DNA of 64,000 bases from Nonomuraea glycinis (GTDB lineage: Bacteria; Actinomycetota; Actinomycetes; Streptosporangiales; Streptosporangiaceae). The stretch is taken from the NCBI RefSeq assembly GCF_014646515.1, contig NZ_BMNK01000002.1, forward strand, positions 124,001-188,000, given 5' to 3'. The stretch's first letter is position 1, and the number at the start of each line of letters is the position of its first letter. The notes under the pieces are model-generated. The model made no database searches, had not been told where the DNA came from, and saw nothing but the letters and a program-made list of their open reading frames with translations. The position numbers were made by a program, and so were the translations under genes. Below are positions 32,369 to 41,148 of this stretch, one piece after another.

Positions 32369-33808
32369 TCAGGCGGGCTTGTTCGAGGTAGCCGCGCTGA
32401 GGGGGGCGGCGATGTCCTCCAGGCCCTTCCGTTCGGCCTTGACGCCGAAGATCAACTCTACGATGCCGGCGACGATCATCAGGATGGCGCCGATCGTGAA
32501 GGCGAGCGCCGTGTCGCCGGGGACGCCGGTCGCGACCAGCTTGGCGAAGATCAGCGGACCGGCGATGCCACCCGCGGCGGTGCCGATGGCGAAGAAGAAG
32601 GCGATGGCCATCGCCCTGGTCTCCATGGGGAAGATCTCACTCACCGTCAGATAGGCCGAGCTGGCCCCGGCCGAGGCCACGAAGAGCACCACGGACCAGC
32701 AGGCCGTCAGGGTGACGGCGGTGAGCACGCCCTGGTTGAACAGCCAGGCGGTGCCCAGGAGCAGCAGTCCTGAGCCGATGTAGGTGGCCGAGATCATCGG
32801 AATCCGGCCCACGGTGTCGAAGAGCCGGCCGAGCAGCAGCGGCCCGAGGAAGTTGCCGACGGCGATGACGGCGAAGTAATAACCGGTGTAGGTGTCGATG
32901 TTGTAGAACGTCGACAGGATCTGGGCGTACCCGAACGTGATCGCGTTGTACAGAAACGCCTGCCCGATGAAGAGCGACAGCCCGAGCACGGTCCGCTTGG
33001 GGTAGAGCGCCACCATCGTGTGCGCGATCCGGACGAACCCGATCGACTTGCGCTGGTGGATGGTCATCGACTGCTCGGGCTCGGGCAGGTCACCGCCCAC
33101 CTGGCGCTCGACGTCCTGGACGATCTCCTCCGCTTCACGGTCCCGCCCGTGGATGAACAGCCACCGCGGGCTCTCCGGCACATGCCTGCGGACGAGCAGG
33201 ATCGCCAGGCCGAGCACCACGCCCAGGCCGAACGCGATGCGCCAGCCGATGTTGACCGGCAGGTTGTTCAGCAGCGGCACGGTCAGCAGCGCGCCACCCG
33301 CCGCGCCCAGCCAGTAGCTGCCGTTGATGAGAATGTCGATCCGGCCCCGATGCTTGCTGGGGATGAGCTCGTCGATGGCGGAGTTGATGGCCGCGTACTC
33401 GCCGCCGATCCCGAAACCGGTCAGGAACCTGAACAGGAAGAACCACCACGCGCTGAAGGAGAACGCGGTGGCCAGCGTGGCCGCGAGGTACACGAGCAAC
33501 GTGATGATGAACAGCTTCTTGCGGCCGAACTTGTCGGTCAGCCAGCCGAAGAACAGCGCCCCCGAGCACGCGCCGGCCACGTAGAGCGCCGCGGCGAGCC
33601 CCGCCACCTGCTCCTGGGTGATGTCCAGGCCGCTGCCCGGCTTGGCGAGCTGGGCCGACAGGTTACCGACAATGGTGACTTCGAGCCCGTCGAGAATCCA
33701 GACGGTGCCCAGCCCGATGACGATCATCCAATGCCAGCGGGACCAGGGCAGCCGGTCAAGCCGGGCGGGCACTTTGGTGGTGATGGCACCGGTTTCAACA
33801 TCACTCAT
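32369..33808 (-). CDS. MFS transporter, sugar-porter type
   Basis: 479 residues from the ATG for MSDVETGAITTKVPARLDRL. Twelve transmembrane segments are apparent. Family motifs include ILDGLEVTIVGNL in TM1, FGWLTDKFGRKK between TM2 and TM3, RFLTGFGIGGEYAAINSAID and PRWLFIHGRD before the central loop. It is probably a proton-coupled symporter for an organic acid, sugar or aromatic compound; the D in TM1 is typical of aromatic-acid/sugar transporters. An in-frame start 42 codons upstream is less likely because that extension is not MFS-like. Confidence 0.9.
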   Translation of the reverse strand: MSDVETGAITTKVPARLDRLPWSRWHWMIVIGLGTVWILDGLEVTIVGNLSAQLAKPGSGLDITQEQVAGLAAALYVAGACSGALFFGWLTDKFGRKKLFIITLLVYLAATLATAFSFSAWWFFLFRFLTGFGIGGEYAAINSAIDELIPSKHRGRIDILINGSYWLGAAGGALLTVPLLNNLPVNIGWRIAFGLGVVLGLAILLVRRHVPESPRWLFIHGRDREAEEIVQDVERQVGGDLPEPEQSMTIHQRKSIGFVRIAHTMVALYPKRTVLGLSLFIGQAFLYNAITFGYAQILSTFYNIDTYTGYYFAVIAVGNFLGPLLLGRLFDTVGRIPMISATYIGSGLLLLGTAWLFNQGVLTAVTLTACWSVVLFVASAGASSAYLTVSEIFPMETRAMAIAFFFAIGTAAGGIAGPLIFAKLVATGVPGDTALAFTIGAILMIVAGIVELIFGVKAERKGLEDIAAPLSAATSNKPA

Positions 33809-33848
33809 GAGGGCCCTCGGTACCCCCGGGGCGAATATCAAACCGCGA

Positions 33849-34625
33849 CTACGGTTTACGTGCGCGAAGCATCCAGGTCTTGGCCCACGGGCCGCCATGC
33901 CAGTAGCGCCAGCCGAGATCCCGCCGTTGGACATCGACCACGCCGAGCCCGCGCAGCACGGTCTCGTACGCGGGCACGTGCTCGTGATCGGCGATCAGCA
34001 GGAGCCCGCCGGGGCGCAGCACCCGATGGGCCTCGCGGATCGCCCCCGCACGCCCCTCGGCGTCGGAGATGTGGTGCACGGCCGGCCCGGCGACCACCAC
34101 GTCGTACAACTCGTCCTCGAACGGCAGCTCCCGCATGTCGCCCCGGGTCAGCTCGACGAGGTCGGACACCCCTTCGGCGTCGGCGTTCGCCCGGGTGGCC
34201 GCCTCGCTGGCCCGCCCCTTCGGCCGCCACAGGTCGAGGCCCGTGGCAGTGCCGTGGCCGGTGGCAGTGCCGTGGCCGGTGGCGGTGCCGTGGCCCGTCT
34301 CGATGCCGTGGCTGAGCCGCTTGGCGGCGAGCAGCAGCACGGCGCCGCGCCCGGAGCCGAGGTCGAGCACCTTCTCCTCGCCGGTCAGCTCGCGCAGCGC
34401 CTCGTCCCAGACGGCGAACTTGCCCCGGCGGGTGGTGTAGAGATGGCTCGCCGCGCTGGCCAGCGTGTAGAGGGCGCCGAAGAGGAAGGCGACCGCCACC
34501 GCCGGGATGTCGTTGACGAACGAGATCCCCGCCAGGGCGAACAGCAGAACCGCGCCCAGGACGAGACCACCGACCGCCCAAGGCTCATCTAACCCGTACT
34601 TTCCACGTCGATCGCGCACATTCAC
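33849..34625 (-). CDS. Membrane-anchored class I SAM methyltransferase
   Basis: 258 residues from GTG 34625 (VNVRDRRGKYGLDEPWAVGG). Two hydrophobic segments (about 17-36 and 40-58) precede the methyltransferase: SAM loop VLDLGSGRGAVLLLAAK, acidic GLDLW, GDMRELPFEDELYDVVVAG, EAHRVLRPGGLLLIADHE. A tandem GHGTAT repeat is inserted between strand 1 and GLDLW. The substrate is unknown. Confidence 0.85.
   Translation of the reverse strand: MNVRDRRGKYGLDEPWAVGGLVLGAVLLFALAGISFVNDIPAVAVAFLFGALYTLASAASHLYTTRRGKFAVWDEALRELTGEEKVLDLGSGRGAVLLLAAKRLSHGIETGHGTATGHGTATGHGTATGLDLWRPKGRASEAATRANADAEGVSDLVELTRGDMRELPFEDELYDVVVAGPAVHHISDAEGRAGAIREAHRVLRPGGLLLIADHEHVPAYETVLRGLGVVDVQRRDLGWRYWHGGPWAKTWMLRARKP
34241..34301. 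repeat. 18-bp tandem repeat inside the methyltransferase gene
   Basis: CCGTGGCCGGTGGCAGTG-type units begin at 34252, 34270 and 34288, with partial units on both sides. On the coding strand they give three consecutive GHGTAT hexapeptides. The frame is kept because the unit is a multiple of three. Confidence 0.85.
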
Positions 34626-34747
34626 GTTATAACTCAAACAATCCCTTGACCCGATGTTGGGGCGACACTTCCCTTGGCGAGCGTCAATCATCCGCAACCG
34701 GTGTCTAACGTTGCAGAGAATGGCGGGCGATGGGGGTTTGACCAGGC

Positions 34748-36118
34748 ATGACGGGAAAGGATCGCGACTTCGGACTCGGCACGAGCCTCGCGCTCACGCT
34801 GGGATCGGCCCTGCTCTGGGGCGTGGCCCACCTGGCGGCACACCGCCACAGAACCGGCCTGGCGCTCATGGCGGCCCATGTGTTCCTGCTGGCCTTCATC
34901 CTCACGATGGCGACCGTGTTCAGCACGCACCTGCTGTCGCTCGCCGTACAGCCGCGCTGGATCACCGCGCTGGTGGTCGCCCTGACCGTGCTCGCGGCCA
35001 CCTGGACCGCCGTGATCGTCTGGTCCTACACCCTGGTACGGCCCGCCGGCGGCGGCATCGCCGGCCGGGCGCTCACCACCTGCCTGACCATCGGCCTGTG
35101 CGCGCTCGTCCTGGCCCCGACCGCCTACGCCGCCCGGCTCGCCTACCTGTCGCGCGACGTGATGCACCACCTGTTCGCCGGCAACGCCGGCCCTCCGGTC
35201 ATGTCCGAGGACCCGTGGAACGGCGCCCAGCGCGTCAACTTCCTGCTCGTCGGCGCCGACTCCGCCCCGAGTCGGCCCGGGGTGCGCACCGACAGCATGA
35301 CCGTGGCCAGCGTGGACACCGCGACCGGCGCCACGACCCTGTTCGGCCTGCCGCGTAACCTCGAAGACGTGCCGCTGCCCAGTGGCCCCGCCCGCGACCG
35401 CTTCCCCTACGGTTTCACCGGCACGGGCGAGGCCCATCCGGGCCTGCTCAACGAGGTCTTCCAGTACGCCGAGGACCACCCGGAGGTCGTCCCCAGGGCC
35501 GCCAAGGGACAGCGTGGCTCCACCCTGCTCAAGGAGACGATCGGCGGCATCCTCGGCATCCCGGTGTCCTACTACGCCATGATCGACATGAGGGGCTTCG
35601 CCGAGATCATCGACGCCATGGGCGGCGTCCGGGTCACCGTCGACGAGCCCATCGTCTACGGCCGCTATCGCGAGGGCCTGCTGCCCGCCGGCACCCGCCG
35701 GCTCAACGGCGAGGAAGCCCTCTGGTACGGCCGCTCCCGCACCGACAGCGACGACTACGTGCGCATGGGCCGCCAGAAGTGCCTGCTCAACGCCGTCGCC
35801 AAGCAGGCGGACCCGGTCACCGTGGTCAACAGCTTCGAGAACCTGGCGACCGCCACCAAACGGGCCATCTCCACGGACATCCCGCAGAGCCTCCTGCCCG
35901 CCCTGGTCGAGCTGTCGCAGAAGGTCAAGGATTCCCACATCCGGAGCCTGAGCTTCGTCCCGCCGCTGATCAACACGGCCGCCCCGGACTGGCGGCTGAT
36001 CAGGCAGAAGGTCTCCCAGGTGCTCGCGGAACGCCCCATCCGCATCGCCGCGACCACCCCCCGCCCGACCCCCACCACCCCCGAGCGTCCGGTGGCCCTC
36101 GACGCCACCTGCCGCTGA
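34748..36118 (+). CDS. LytR-CpsA-Psr (LCP) family protein
   Basis: 456 residues. Four hydrophobic segments occupy about residues 14-130, followed by an extracytoplasmic LCP domain (RVNFLLVGADSAPSRPGVRT; TDSMTVASVDTATGATTLFG; LPRNLEDVPLP; ALWYGRSRTDSDDYVRMGRQ). LCP enzymes transfer undecaprenyl-linked glycopolymers to peptidoglycan. Key Arg and Asp residues of the pyrophosphate pocket are present. The multi-helix N-terminus is longer than the usual single helix. It converges with the TPR gene, the stops being 3 bases apart. Confidence 0.9.
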   Translation: MTGKDRDFGLGTSLALTLGSALLWGVAHLAAHRHRTGLALMAAHVFLLAFILTMATVFSTHLLSLAVQPRWITALVVALTVLAATWTAVIVWSYTLVRPAGGGIAGRALTTCLTIGLCALVLAPTAYAARLAYLSRDVMHHLFAGNAGPPVMSEDPWNGAQRVNFLLVGADSAPSRPGVRTDSMTVASVDTATGATTLFGLPRNLEDVPLPSGPARDRFPYGFTGTGEAHPGLLNEVFQYAEDHPEVVPRAAKGQRGSTLLKETIGGILGIPVSYYAMIDMRGFAEIIDAMGGVRVTVDEPIVYGRYREGLLPAGTRRLNGEEALWYGRSRTDSDDYVRMGRQKCLLNAVAKQADPVTVVNSFENLATATKRAISTDIPQSLLPALVELSQKVKDSHIRSLSFVPPLINTAAPDWRLIRQKVSQVLAERPIRIAATTPRPTPTTPERPVALDATCR

Positions 36119-36121
36119 GCT

Positions 36122-36646
36122 CTACGCGACCGTCTCGTCGAGGTTGTCCGCGTAGTACTCGACCGCCGGCCGGTAGCGTCCGACCACGTCCGACTCGGCC
36201 AGCAGCTTGAGCAGCCCGGCCACCGCTTCCCGGGCCCGTCCCTCGTTGTAGAGCGCCATGGCCGCGAACGTCCGCAGCCCGGGAGCGCCGGGAAACTCCC
36301 CCAGCCCCCGCTCGAACAGCGCCAGCGCCTCGCCGAAGCGCCCCAGCACCCGCAGCGTGCTGCCCAGCCCGGTGAAGGCGCCCAGCCGGTGCTCCGCGCT
36401 CAGCCCGTCGCCGGCCAGCGCCCGCTCGTAGTAGGCCACCGCCTCGGCTTCGAGGCCGAGCGCGTCGTGCACCCACGCCGTCTGGTAGGCGATCTCGGCG
36501 TCGTCCGGATGCCGCGCCGCCAGCGCCACCAGCAGTTCCCGGGCCTCCGCCCGGTTGCCCTCCTCGCGCAGCCGGACCCCACGGGCCAGTTGCGCCGCGG
36601 CGTCGCCGGACGGCCGCGCCACGCTCGCCGAATCTCCTTCTCTCAT
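36122..36646 (-). CDS. Tetratricopeptide repeat protein
   Basis: 174 residues starting MREGDSASVARPSGDAAAQL. About four TPR units are visible (ARGVRLREEGNRAEARELLV; AYQTAWVHDALGLEAEAVAY; TGLGSTLRVLGRFGEALALF; ALYNEGRAREAVAGLLKLLA). A much longer open frame continues upstream across the divergent ATPase gene but is an antisense artefact. Probably a cytosolic scaffold, it is divergent from the CooC-like ATPase gene. Confidence 0.85.
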   Translation of the reverse strand: MREGDSASVARPSGDAAAQLARGVRLREEGNRAEARELLVALAARHPDDAEIAYQTAWVHDALGLEAEAVAYYERALAGDGLSAEHRLGAFTGLGSTLRVLGRFGEALALFERGLGEFPGAPGLRTFAAMALYNEGRAREAVAGLLKLLAESDVVGRYRPAVEYYADNLDETVA

Positions 36647-36718
36647 CCCGCCAGTGTGGCATGATGACCATCGTACGGATCGACAACGGTTTTCATAATC
36701 AGCTTCAAGGAGGACCCC

Positions 36719-37648
36719 GTGAGGGTGGCGTTCGTCGGAAAGGGCGGCAGCGGCAAGACGACGATGTCGGCGCTGTTCGCGAGATATGTGGCAAGCCAGG
36801 GCGCCCCGGTCGTCGCCATCGACGCGGACATCAACCAGCACCTGGCCCTCGTCCTCGGCGTCGAGGAGCCGCCCGAGCCGCTCGGCGCACACCTCACCGA
36901 GATCAAGGACCACCTGCGCGGCGACAACCCGCGCATCCCCTCGGCCGCCGCCATGGTCAAGACGACCCCGCCGGGCCGCGGCTCCAAGCTCCTGTCCTTC
37001 GAGGAGCTCGCCTCCTACGAGCACGGCGTCACCACCGCCGAGGGCGTCCGCCTGATGGCCACCGGCCCGTTCAACGAGGACGACCTCGGCGTCGCCTGCT
37101 ACCACTCCAAGGTCGGGGCGGTGGAGCTGCTGCTCAACCACCTGATCGACGGCCAGGGCGAATACGTCGTGGTCGACATGACGGCAGGCTCCGACTCCTT
37201 CGCCTCCGGCCTGTTCACCCGCTTCGACCTGACCCTGCTCGTCGTCGAGCCGACCAGGCAGGGCGTGGGCGTCTACCGGCAATATCGCGACTACGCCGCC
37301 GACTTCCAGGTGCCGCTCGCCGTGGTCGGCAACAAGGTGCACGACCCCTCCGACGTGGACTTCCTGCGCGAGCACGTCGGCCACCACCTGCTCGCCTGGA
37401 TGGAGCACTCCGCCGCCGTCCGCGCCATGGAGCAGGGCCGCCCGCTCACCCTCGACGACCTGGAGCCCGGCAACGCCGACACGCTGGCCATGCTGCTCAA
37501 GCACGTGGACGAGCAGGAGAAGGACTGGGTCCGGTTCGGCCGCCAGACGGCGGAGTTCCACCTGCGCAACGCGCACGCCTGGGCCAACGACAAGACCGGC
37601 GTCGACCTCGGCGCGCAGATCGACCCCGAGTTCGTCTACGGCCCCTGA
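36719..37648 (+). CDS. CooC/MinD-like P-loop ATPase
   Basis: 309 residues from GTG 36719, with AAGGAGG 6 bases upstream. Deviant Walker A FVGKGGSGKTTMSALFARY, switch-I Asp in AIDADINQHLA, Walker B YVVVDMTAGSDSF, and PTRQGVGVYRQY. The layout (including NKV in VVGNKVHD) is that of CooC-type maturation ATPases and of orphan actinobacterial members; CooC inserts nickel, but no CO-dehydrogenase gene is nearby. The function is open. Confidence 0.88.
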   Translation: MRVAFVGKGGSGKTTMSALFARYVASQGAPVVAIDADINQHLALVLGVEEPPEPLGAHLTEIKDHLRGDNPRIPSAAAMVKTTPPGRGSKLLSFEELASYEHGVTTAEGVRLMATGPFNEDDLGVACYHSKVGAVELLLNHLIDGQGEYVVVDMTAGSDSFASGLFTRFDLTLLVVEPTRQGVGVYRQYRDYAADFQVPLAVVGNKVHDPSDVDFLREHVGHHLLAWMEHSAAVRAMEQGRPLTLDDLEPGNADTLAMLLKHVDEQEKDWVRFGRQTAEFHLRNAHAWANDKTGVDLGAQIDPEFVYGP

Positions 37649-37734
37649 CCACACGACTGTCCCCCTTCAGCCATCTGGAGGGTTCCCCGAAGCCGATCTA
37701 GCGTCGGACTCGATGTCTTTCGAAAGGAGACAGC

Positions 37735-38121
37735 ATGTCGCTGACCGTTCCGAACGATCTGCTCGATCAGGCCCGAGCCGGAGAGGTCGATGACGCGGCG
37801 TTCCTCGCCTGCGTCCGAGACTCCCTGCCCTACGCCTGGTCGATGATCACCGAGCTGGTCGAGCAGCGTGACAAGACAGGAGCCGAGTTCGTCGACAACC
37901 AGGTGCCGCCGCCGGACGAGGAGGCTCGCGGGCAGCTCCTGCGCTGCTTGGCGAGCGACTCGATGCGCGGTGCGCTGGAGCGCCACTTCAGCGTCAAACT
38001 CGCCTTCCAGAACTGCCACCGGGTGGCCGTGTTCGACCCGTCGGCCCGCGAGGCCCTGCGCGAGTTCGTCACCCCCCGCGCGCAGATCCTCAACCAGAAG
38101 CCCGAGCTGGTCGACTGCTGA
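37735..38121 (+). CDS. SCO5389 family protein
   Basis: 128 residues: MSLTVPNDLLDQARAGEVDD, AAFLACVRDSLPYAWSMITE, then DNQVPPPDEEARGQLLRCLA and QNCHRVAVFDPSA. This is a conserved actinobacterial family of unknown function. AAAGGAG lies 6 bases before the ATG. A strong terminator follows. Confidence 0.85.
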   Translation: MSLTVPNDLLDQARAGEVDDAAFLACVRDSLPYAWSMITELVEQRDKTGAEFVDNQVPPPDEEARGQLLRCLASDSMRGALERHFSVKLAFQNCHRVAVFDPSAREALREFVTPRAQILNQKPELVDC

Positions 38122-38133
38122 GCCGAGCGTGCA

Positions 38134-38160
38134 GGCCACCCGCCGCACCGGCGGGTGGCC
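38134..38160. terminator. Bidirectional terminator
   Basis: GGCCACCCGCC (38134-38144) pairs perfectly with GGCGGGTGGCC (38150-38160) around GCACC. It lies between the convergent SCO5389-family and LLM oxidoreductase genes, whose stops are 12 and 6 bases away. Confidence 0.85.
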
Positions 38161-38166
38161 GTACGG

Positions 38167-39135
38167 TCACCGCAGCGCGGGCAGCACCTCGGCGCCCAGC
38201 CGGCGGATGTTCTCCAGGGTCCGCCGGTGGTCTCCCGTACCTTCCACCATGAGGATGAAATGCTCGATCCCGGTCGTCCGTGACGTACGGACCAACGTCC
38301 GCGCGCAGTGCTCCGGCGAGCCGACCGGGTGCACCCGGGTGAGGAAGTCCACGTAGGCCGGCACGTCCCTGGCCGGGCGCGGACGGCCGTCCACCGGCAC
38401 GTATCCCGCCAGGCCGGGCTCCAGCCAGGCGGGCATCGCCTGCTTGAGCTCCCGGACCGCCTGCGGGGTGGTGTCCGCGACGTGGGCGAGCGCCGCGGCG
38501 ATGTGGTCACTCGCCGATCCCCCGTGGCTCCTGACCATGGCCGCCTTGTCCTGGTCGCCGATGTGCATGCCGAGCAGCATCGGCAGGCCGCGCTCGGCCG
38601 CCAGCTCCGTGGTGGCCTCGGAGGTGCAGGCCACCACCGGGCGCATCCGGGCGGCGGGGACCACGGTCGTCTCCCGGAAGCCGAAGAACTCGCCGCCGGC
38701 CGAGACCGGCCCGCCGGACAGGGCGGCGATCAGCAGATCGAGCGATTCGGCGAAACCCCGCTCGTACCGGGGCAGGCCGGTGCCGAAGACCTCCAGGTCC
38801 TGCCACGGGCCGCCCCTGCCCACTCCCAGCGTGAAGCGCCCGCCGGACAGGTGGTGCAGCATGGCGGCCTGCTCGGCCAGGGCCACCGGGTGCTGCGTGG
38901 ACAGCACGCTCACCGCCGTGCCGAGGCCAATGCGGGTGGTACGGCCGATCGCGACCGCGGCCAGCGTCGTCGGCGAGGGGCAGACGCCGTACGACATGAA
39001 GTGGTGCTCCGCGATCCAGGCGTCGTCGAACCCGGCCCGCTCGGCGGCCACCACGAGCTCGACCGCGTCGGCCAGGATCCGCCCCGGCTCCTGGCCGGGG
39101 AACTGGGCGGCGAGCAGGAAGATGCCGATCCGCAT
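38167..39135 (-). CDS. LLM class flavin-dependent oxidoreductase
   Basis: 322 residues of the luciferase-like fold: MRIGIFLLAAQFPGQEPGRI, AAERAGFDDAWIAEHHFMSY, IGLGTAVSVLSTQHPVALAE, LSGGRFTLGVGRGGPWQDLE. The AEHH and GxGRGG motifs fit FMN- or F420-dependent monooxygenases. ATG 39135 is chosen because the longer frame (30 codons more) is made of the tandem repeat upstream. The substrate is unknown. Confidence 0.88.
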   Translation of the reverse strand: MRIGIFLLAAQFPGQEPGRILADAVELVVAAERAGFDDAWIAEHHFMSYGVCPSPTTLAAVAIGRTTRIGLGTAVSVLSTQHPVALAEQAAMLHHLSGGRFTLGVGRGGPWQDLEVFGTGLPRYERGFAESLDLLIAALSGGPVSAGGEFFGFRETTVVPAARMRPVVACTSEATTELAAERGLPMLLGMHIGDQDKAAMVRSHGGSASDHIAAALAHVADTTPQAVRELKQAMPAWLEPGLAGYVPVDGRPRPARDVPAYVDFLTRVHPVGSPEHCARTLVRTSRTTGIEHFILMVEGTGDHRRTLENIRRLGAEVLPALR

Positions 39136-39161
39136 CCCACCGATGATGGCCGAGCCCGGCA

Positions 39162-39280
39162 GCCGGTGCCACCCGGAAAGTCTGCCGGCCCCGCCGGTGC
39201 CACCCGGGAAACCTGCCGGTGCCACCCGGGAGACCTGCCGGTGCCACCCGGGAAGCCTGCCGGCCCTGCCGGTGTCAGCC
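39162..39280. repeat. 22-bp tandem repeats with 9-bp insertions
   Basis: GCCGGTGCCACCCGG starts at 39162, 39193, 39215 and 39237, with a partial copy at 39268. Units are 22 bases (GCCGGTGCCACCCGGGAAAC plus CT, and variants); two are followed by a 9-base GCCGGCCCC/T. The array fills the gap between the LLM gene start and the rnhB stop. Confidence 0.85.
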
Positions 39281-39946
39281 GAAGAGGCTGGCCTGGCCCT
39301 CGCCCGCCGCCGGGTCGCGGTGCTGCTTGAGGTGGCGCCAGCGCGGGAGGTCGTCGAGGTAGGACCAGGACAGGCGGTGGTACGGGGTCGGGCCGAGGCG
39401 GGCCAGCGCCTCCTGGTGCTGCGGCGACGGGTAGCCCGCGCTCTCGGCGAAGCCGTAGTCGTCCCAGCCGATGGTGGTCATGTAAGCGTCCCGGTGGACC
39501 TTGGCCAGCACCGAGGCGGCGGCCACCGAGATGCTGGCCGCGTCGCCTTTGACCTCCAGCCGCACCGGCCAGGGCGGGCCGATGTAGTCGTGCTTGCCGT
39601 CCAGGATCAGCGCGTCGGGCCGGACCGGGAGCGCCGCCAGAGCGCGGCGGGCGGCTCTGCGCAGCGCCTGGGTCATGCCGAGCTCGTCGATCTCGGTGTG
39701 CGTGGCCTCGCCCAGGCCGATGCCCACCGCCCACGGCGCCAGCTCCGCCGCCACCTTCGCCCGCTTGGCGGCCGACAACTGCTTGGAGTCCGTGAGGCCC
39801 GTCGGAGGCGCCGACAGATCCGTGACGACGGCGCACACGGTGACCGGCCCCGCCCACGCCCCACGGCCCACCTCGTCCACGCCCGCGACCGTACGGACGC
39901 TGGGCTGGGCGAGCAGCAACTGCTCGATGTCGTACGTCGGCGCCAT
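39275..39946 (-). CDS. rnhB: Ribonuclease HII
   Basis: 223 residues. It removes ribonucleotides from RNA-DNA hybrids. The catalytic acids are visible: Asp24 and Glu25 in [15 protein letters not shown], and Asp in [25 protein letters not shown] and [19 protein letters not shown] are signature segments. Its last bases lie in the 22-bp repeat array and its upstream region is a second, unrelated array. Confidence 0.95.
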   Translation of the reverse strand: MAPTYDIEQLLLAQPSVRTVAGVDEVGRGAWAGPVTVCAVVTDLSAPPTGLTDSKQLSAAKRAKVAAELAPWAVGIGLGEATHTEIDELGMTQALRRAARRALAALPVRPDALILDGKHDYIGPPWPVRLEVKGDAASISVAAASVLAKVHRDAYMTTIGWDDYGFAESAGYPSPQHQEALARLGPTPYHRLSWSYLDDLPRWRHLKQHRDPAAGEGQASLFG

Positions 39947-39964
39947 GACGGCAGACGCTACCGG

Positions 39965-40157
39965 ATCTCACCGCCCGGCCGACCGTACTGAATCTCACCG
40001 CCCGGCCGACCGTACTGAATCTCACCGCCCGGCCAGGCCGTACCGGACCTCACCGCTCAGCCAGGCCGTACCGGACCTCACCGCTCAGCCAGGCCGTACC
40101 GGACGTCACCGCTCAGCCAGGCCGTACCGGGCGTCAGCGTTCGGCTGGGCGTACCGG
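39965..40157. repeat. 27/28-bp tandem repeat, seven units
   Basis: CTCACC/GTCA cores start at 39967, 39994, 40021, 40049, 40077, 40105 and 40133. The first units (CTCACCGCCCGGCCGACCGT) repeat every 27 bases; later ones (CTCACCGCTCAGCCAGGCCG) every 28, a one-base insertion being fixed and spread. The array fills the gap between rnhB and the LysR gene and runs into the LysR 3' end. Confidence 0.88.
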
Positions 40158-41069
40158 AGCGAGGTCTGCGGCGATGTAGCGGGCGGCGACGTGGATGGCC
40201 CGCAGGGTCACCGACACCGACGGGCGGTTGACGCTGGAGGCGCGCGCGACCGCCTGCACCTCGCGCGCCACCGGGTTGCCGGGGAACTGGCGCACCGACA
40301 GCCCGCGCACCCCGGCCGCCAGCGCCAGGGCGGGGACGGCGGCGATGCCGATGCCCTTGGCGACCAGGGAGAGGATCGTTCCAAGCCCTTCGAACTCCCA
40401 CGGCACCGGCCGGGTGCCGCCCACGTCGACGAAGAGCCGGTCGACCGCCAGCCGCGACGGCTCGCCGTCCGGGGTGGCCATCCACGGCTCGTCGCGCAGC
40501 TCGCGCAGGTCCAGCGGCACCGTGGGGTCGGCCAGGCGGTGCTTGCGCGGCACCACGAGCACCAGCGGGTCGTACAGCAGCGGGAAGACCCGCAGGCTCT
40601 CGCTGTCGCGGGCCTGGCCGTACCAGTCGTCGATCAGCGCGATGTCCGCCTCGCCCGACTGCACCTCCCGCATCCCCCGTCCCGACCTGCTCTGCCGCAG
40701 CCTGAGCGTGAGCTCGGTGTGACGGCGGAGGGAGCGGGCGAGAGCTGGGGCGAATGCGACGGCCGCTGTGGGGAAGGCGGTTACGACGACACGCCCGGCG
40801 GGGCTGCCCGCGTGGGCCGACAGGTCCGATTCCGCCTCCTCGACCATGGAAAGGATGCGTTCCGCATGCGCCACCAGCCTCCGGCCGGCGTCGGTGAGCT
40901 CCGCGCTGCGTGCGGTCCTGTCGATGAGGGCCGTGCCGGTCTCCCGCTCCAGCGCCGCGAGCTGCTGGGAGACCGCCGACGGGCTGTAGCCCGTGGACGC
41001 GGCGGTCCCGGCGATGCTGCCCCGGCGGGCGAACTCGCAGATCAACGTCAGACGGCGCAAATCGAGCAT
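40134..41069 (-). CDS. LysR family transcriptional regulator
   Basis: 311 residues: HTH MLDLRRLTLICEFARRGSIA, STGYSPSAVSQQLAALERET; substrate-binding domain GRVVVTAFPTAAVAFAPALA, VPRKHRLADP, SLVAKGIGIAAVPALALAAG. It is divergent from an aminotransferase gene, its probable target. Its 3' end overlaps the tandem repeat. Confidence 0.92.
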   Translation of the reverse strand: MLDLRRLTLICEFARRGSIAGTAASTGYSPSAVSQQLAALERETGTALIDRTARSAELTDAGRRLVAHAERILSMVEEAESDLSAHAGSPAGRVVVTAFPTAAVAFAPALARSLRRHTELTLRLRQSRSGRGMREVQSGEADIALIDDWYGQARDSESLRVFPLLYDPLVLVVPRKHRLADPTVPLDLRELRDEPWMATPDGEPSRLAVDRLFVDVGGTRPVPWEFEGLGTILSLVAKGIGIAAVPALALAAGVRGLSVRQFPGNPVAREVQAVARASSVNRPSVSVTLRAIHVAARYIAADLAPVRPAER

Positions 41070-41148
41070 CAGACTTCCTTATGCCTACCCACCAAAAGCC
41101 TCGCTTGTCCTGATGCCTCTATCCAACCACCCTGGGAACGTGACAAAC

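Noticed and set aside
36647..37654. Upstream extension of the TPR gene through the CooC-like ATPase locus
   Set aside because: The extension is antisense to a clear ATPase gene and shows no TPR pattern; the Met at 36646 begins the real protein.
41064..41113. GCATCAG...CTGATGC inverted repeat as the LysR operator
   Set aside because: The seven-base arms are about 37 bases apart and one overlaps the LysR start codon; too weak to call.
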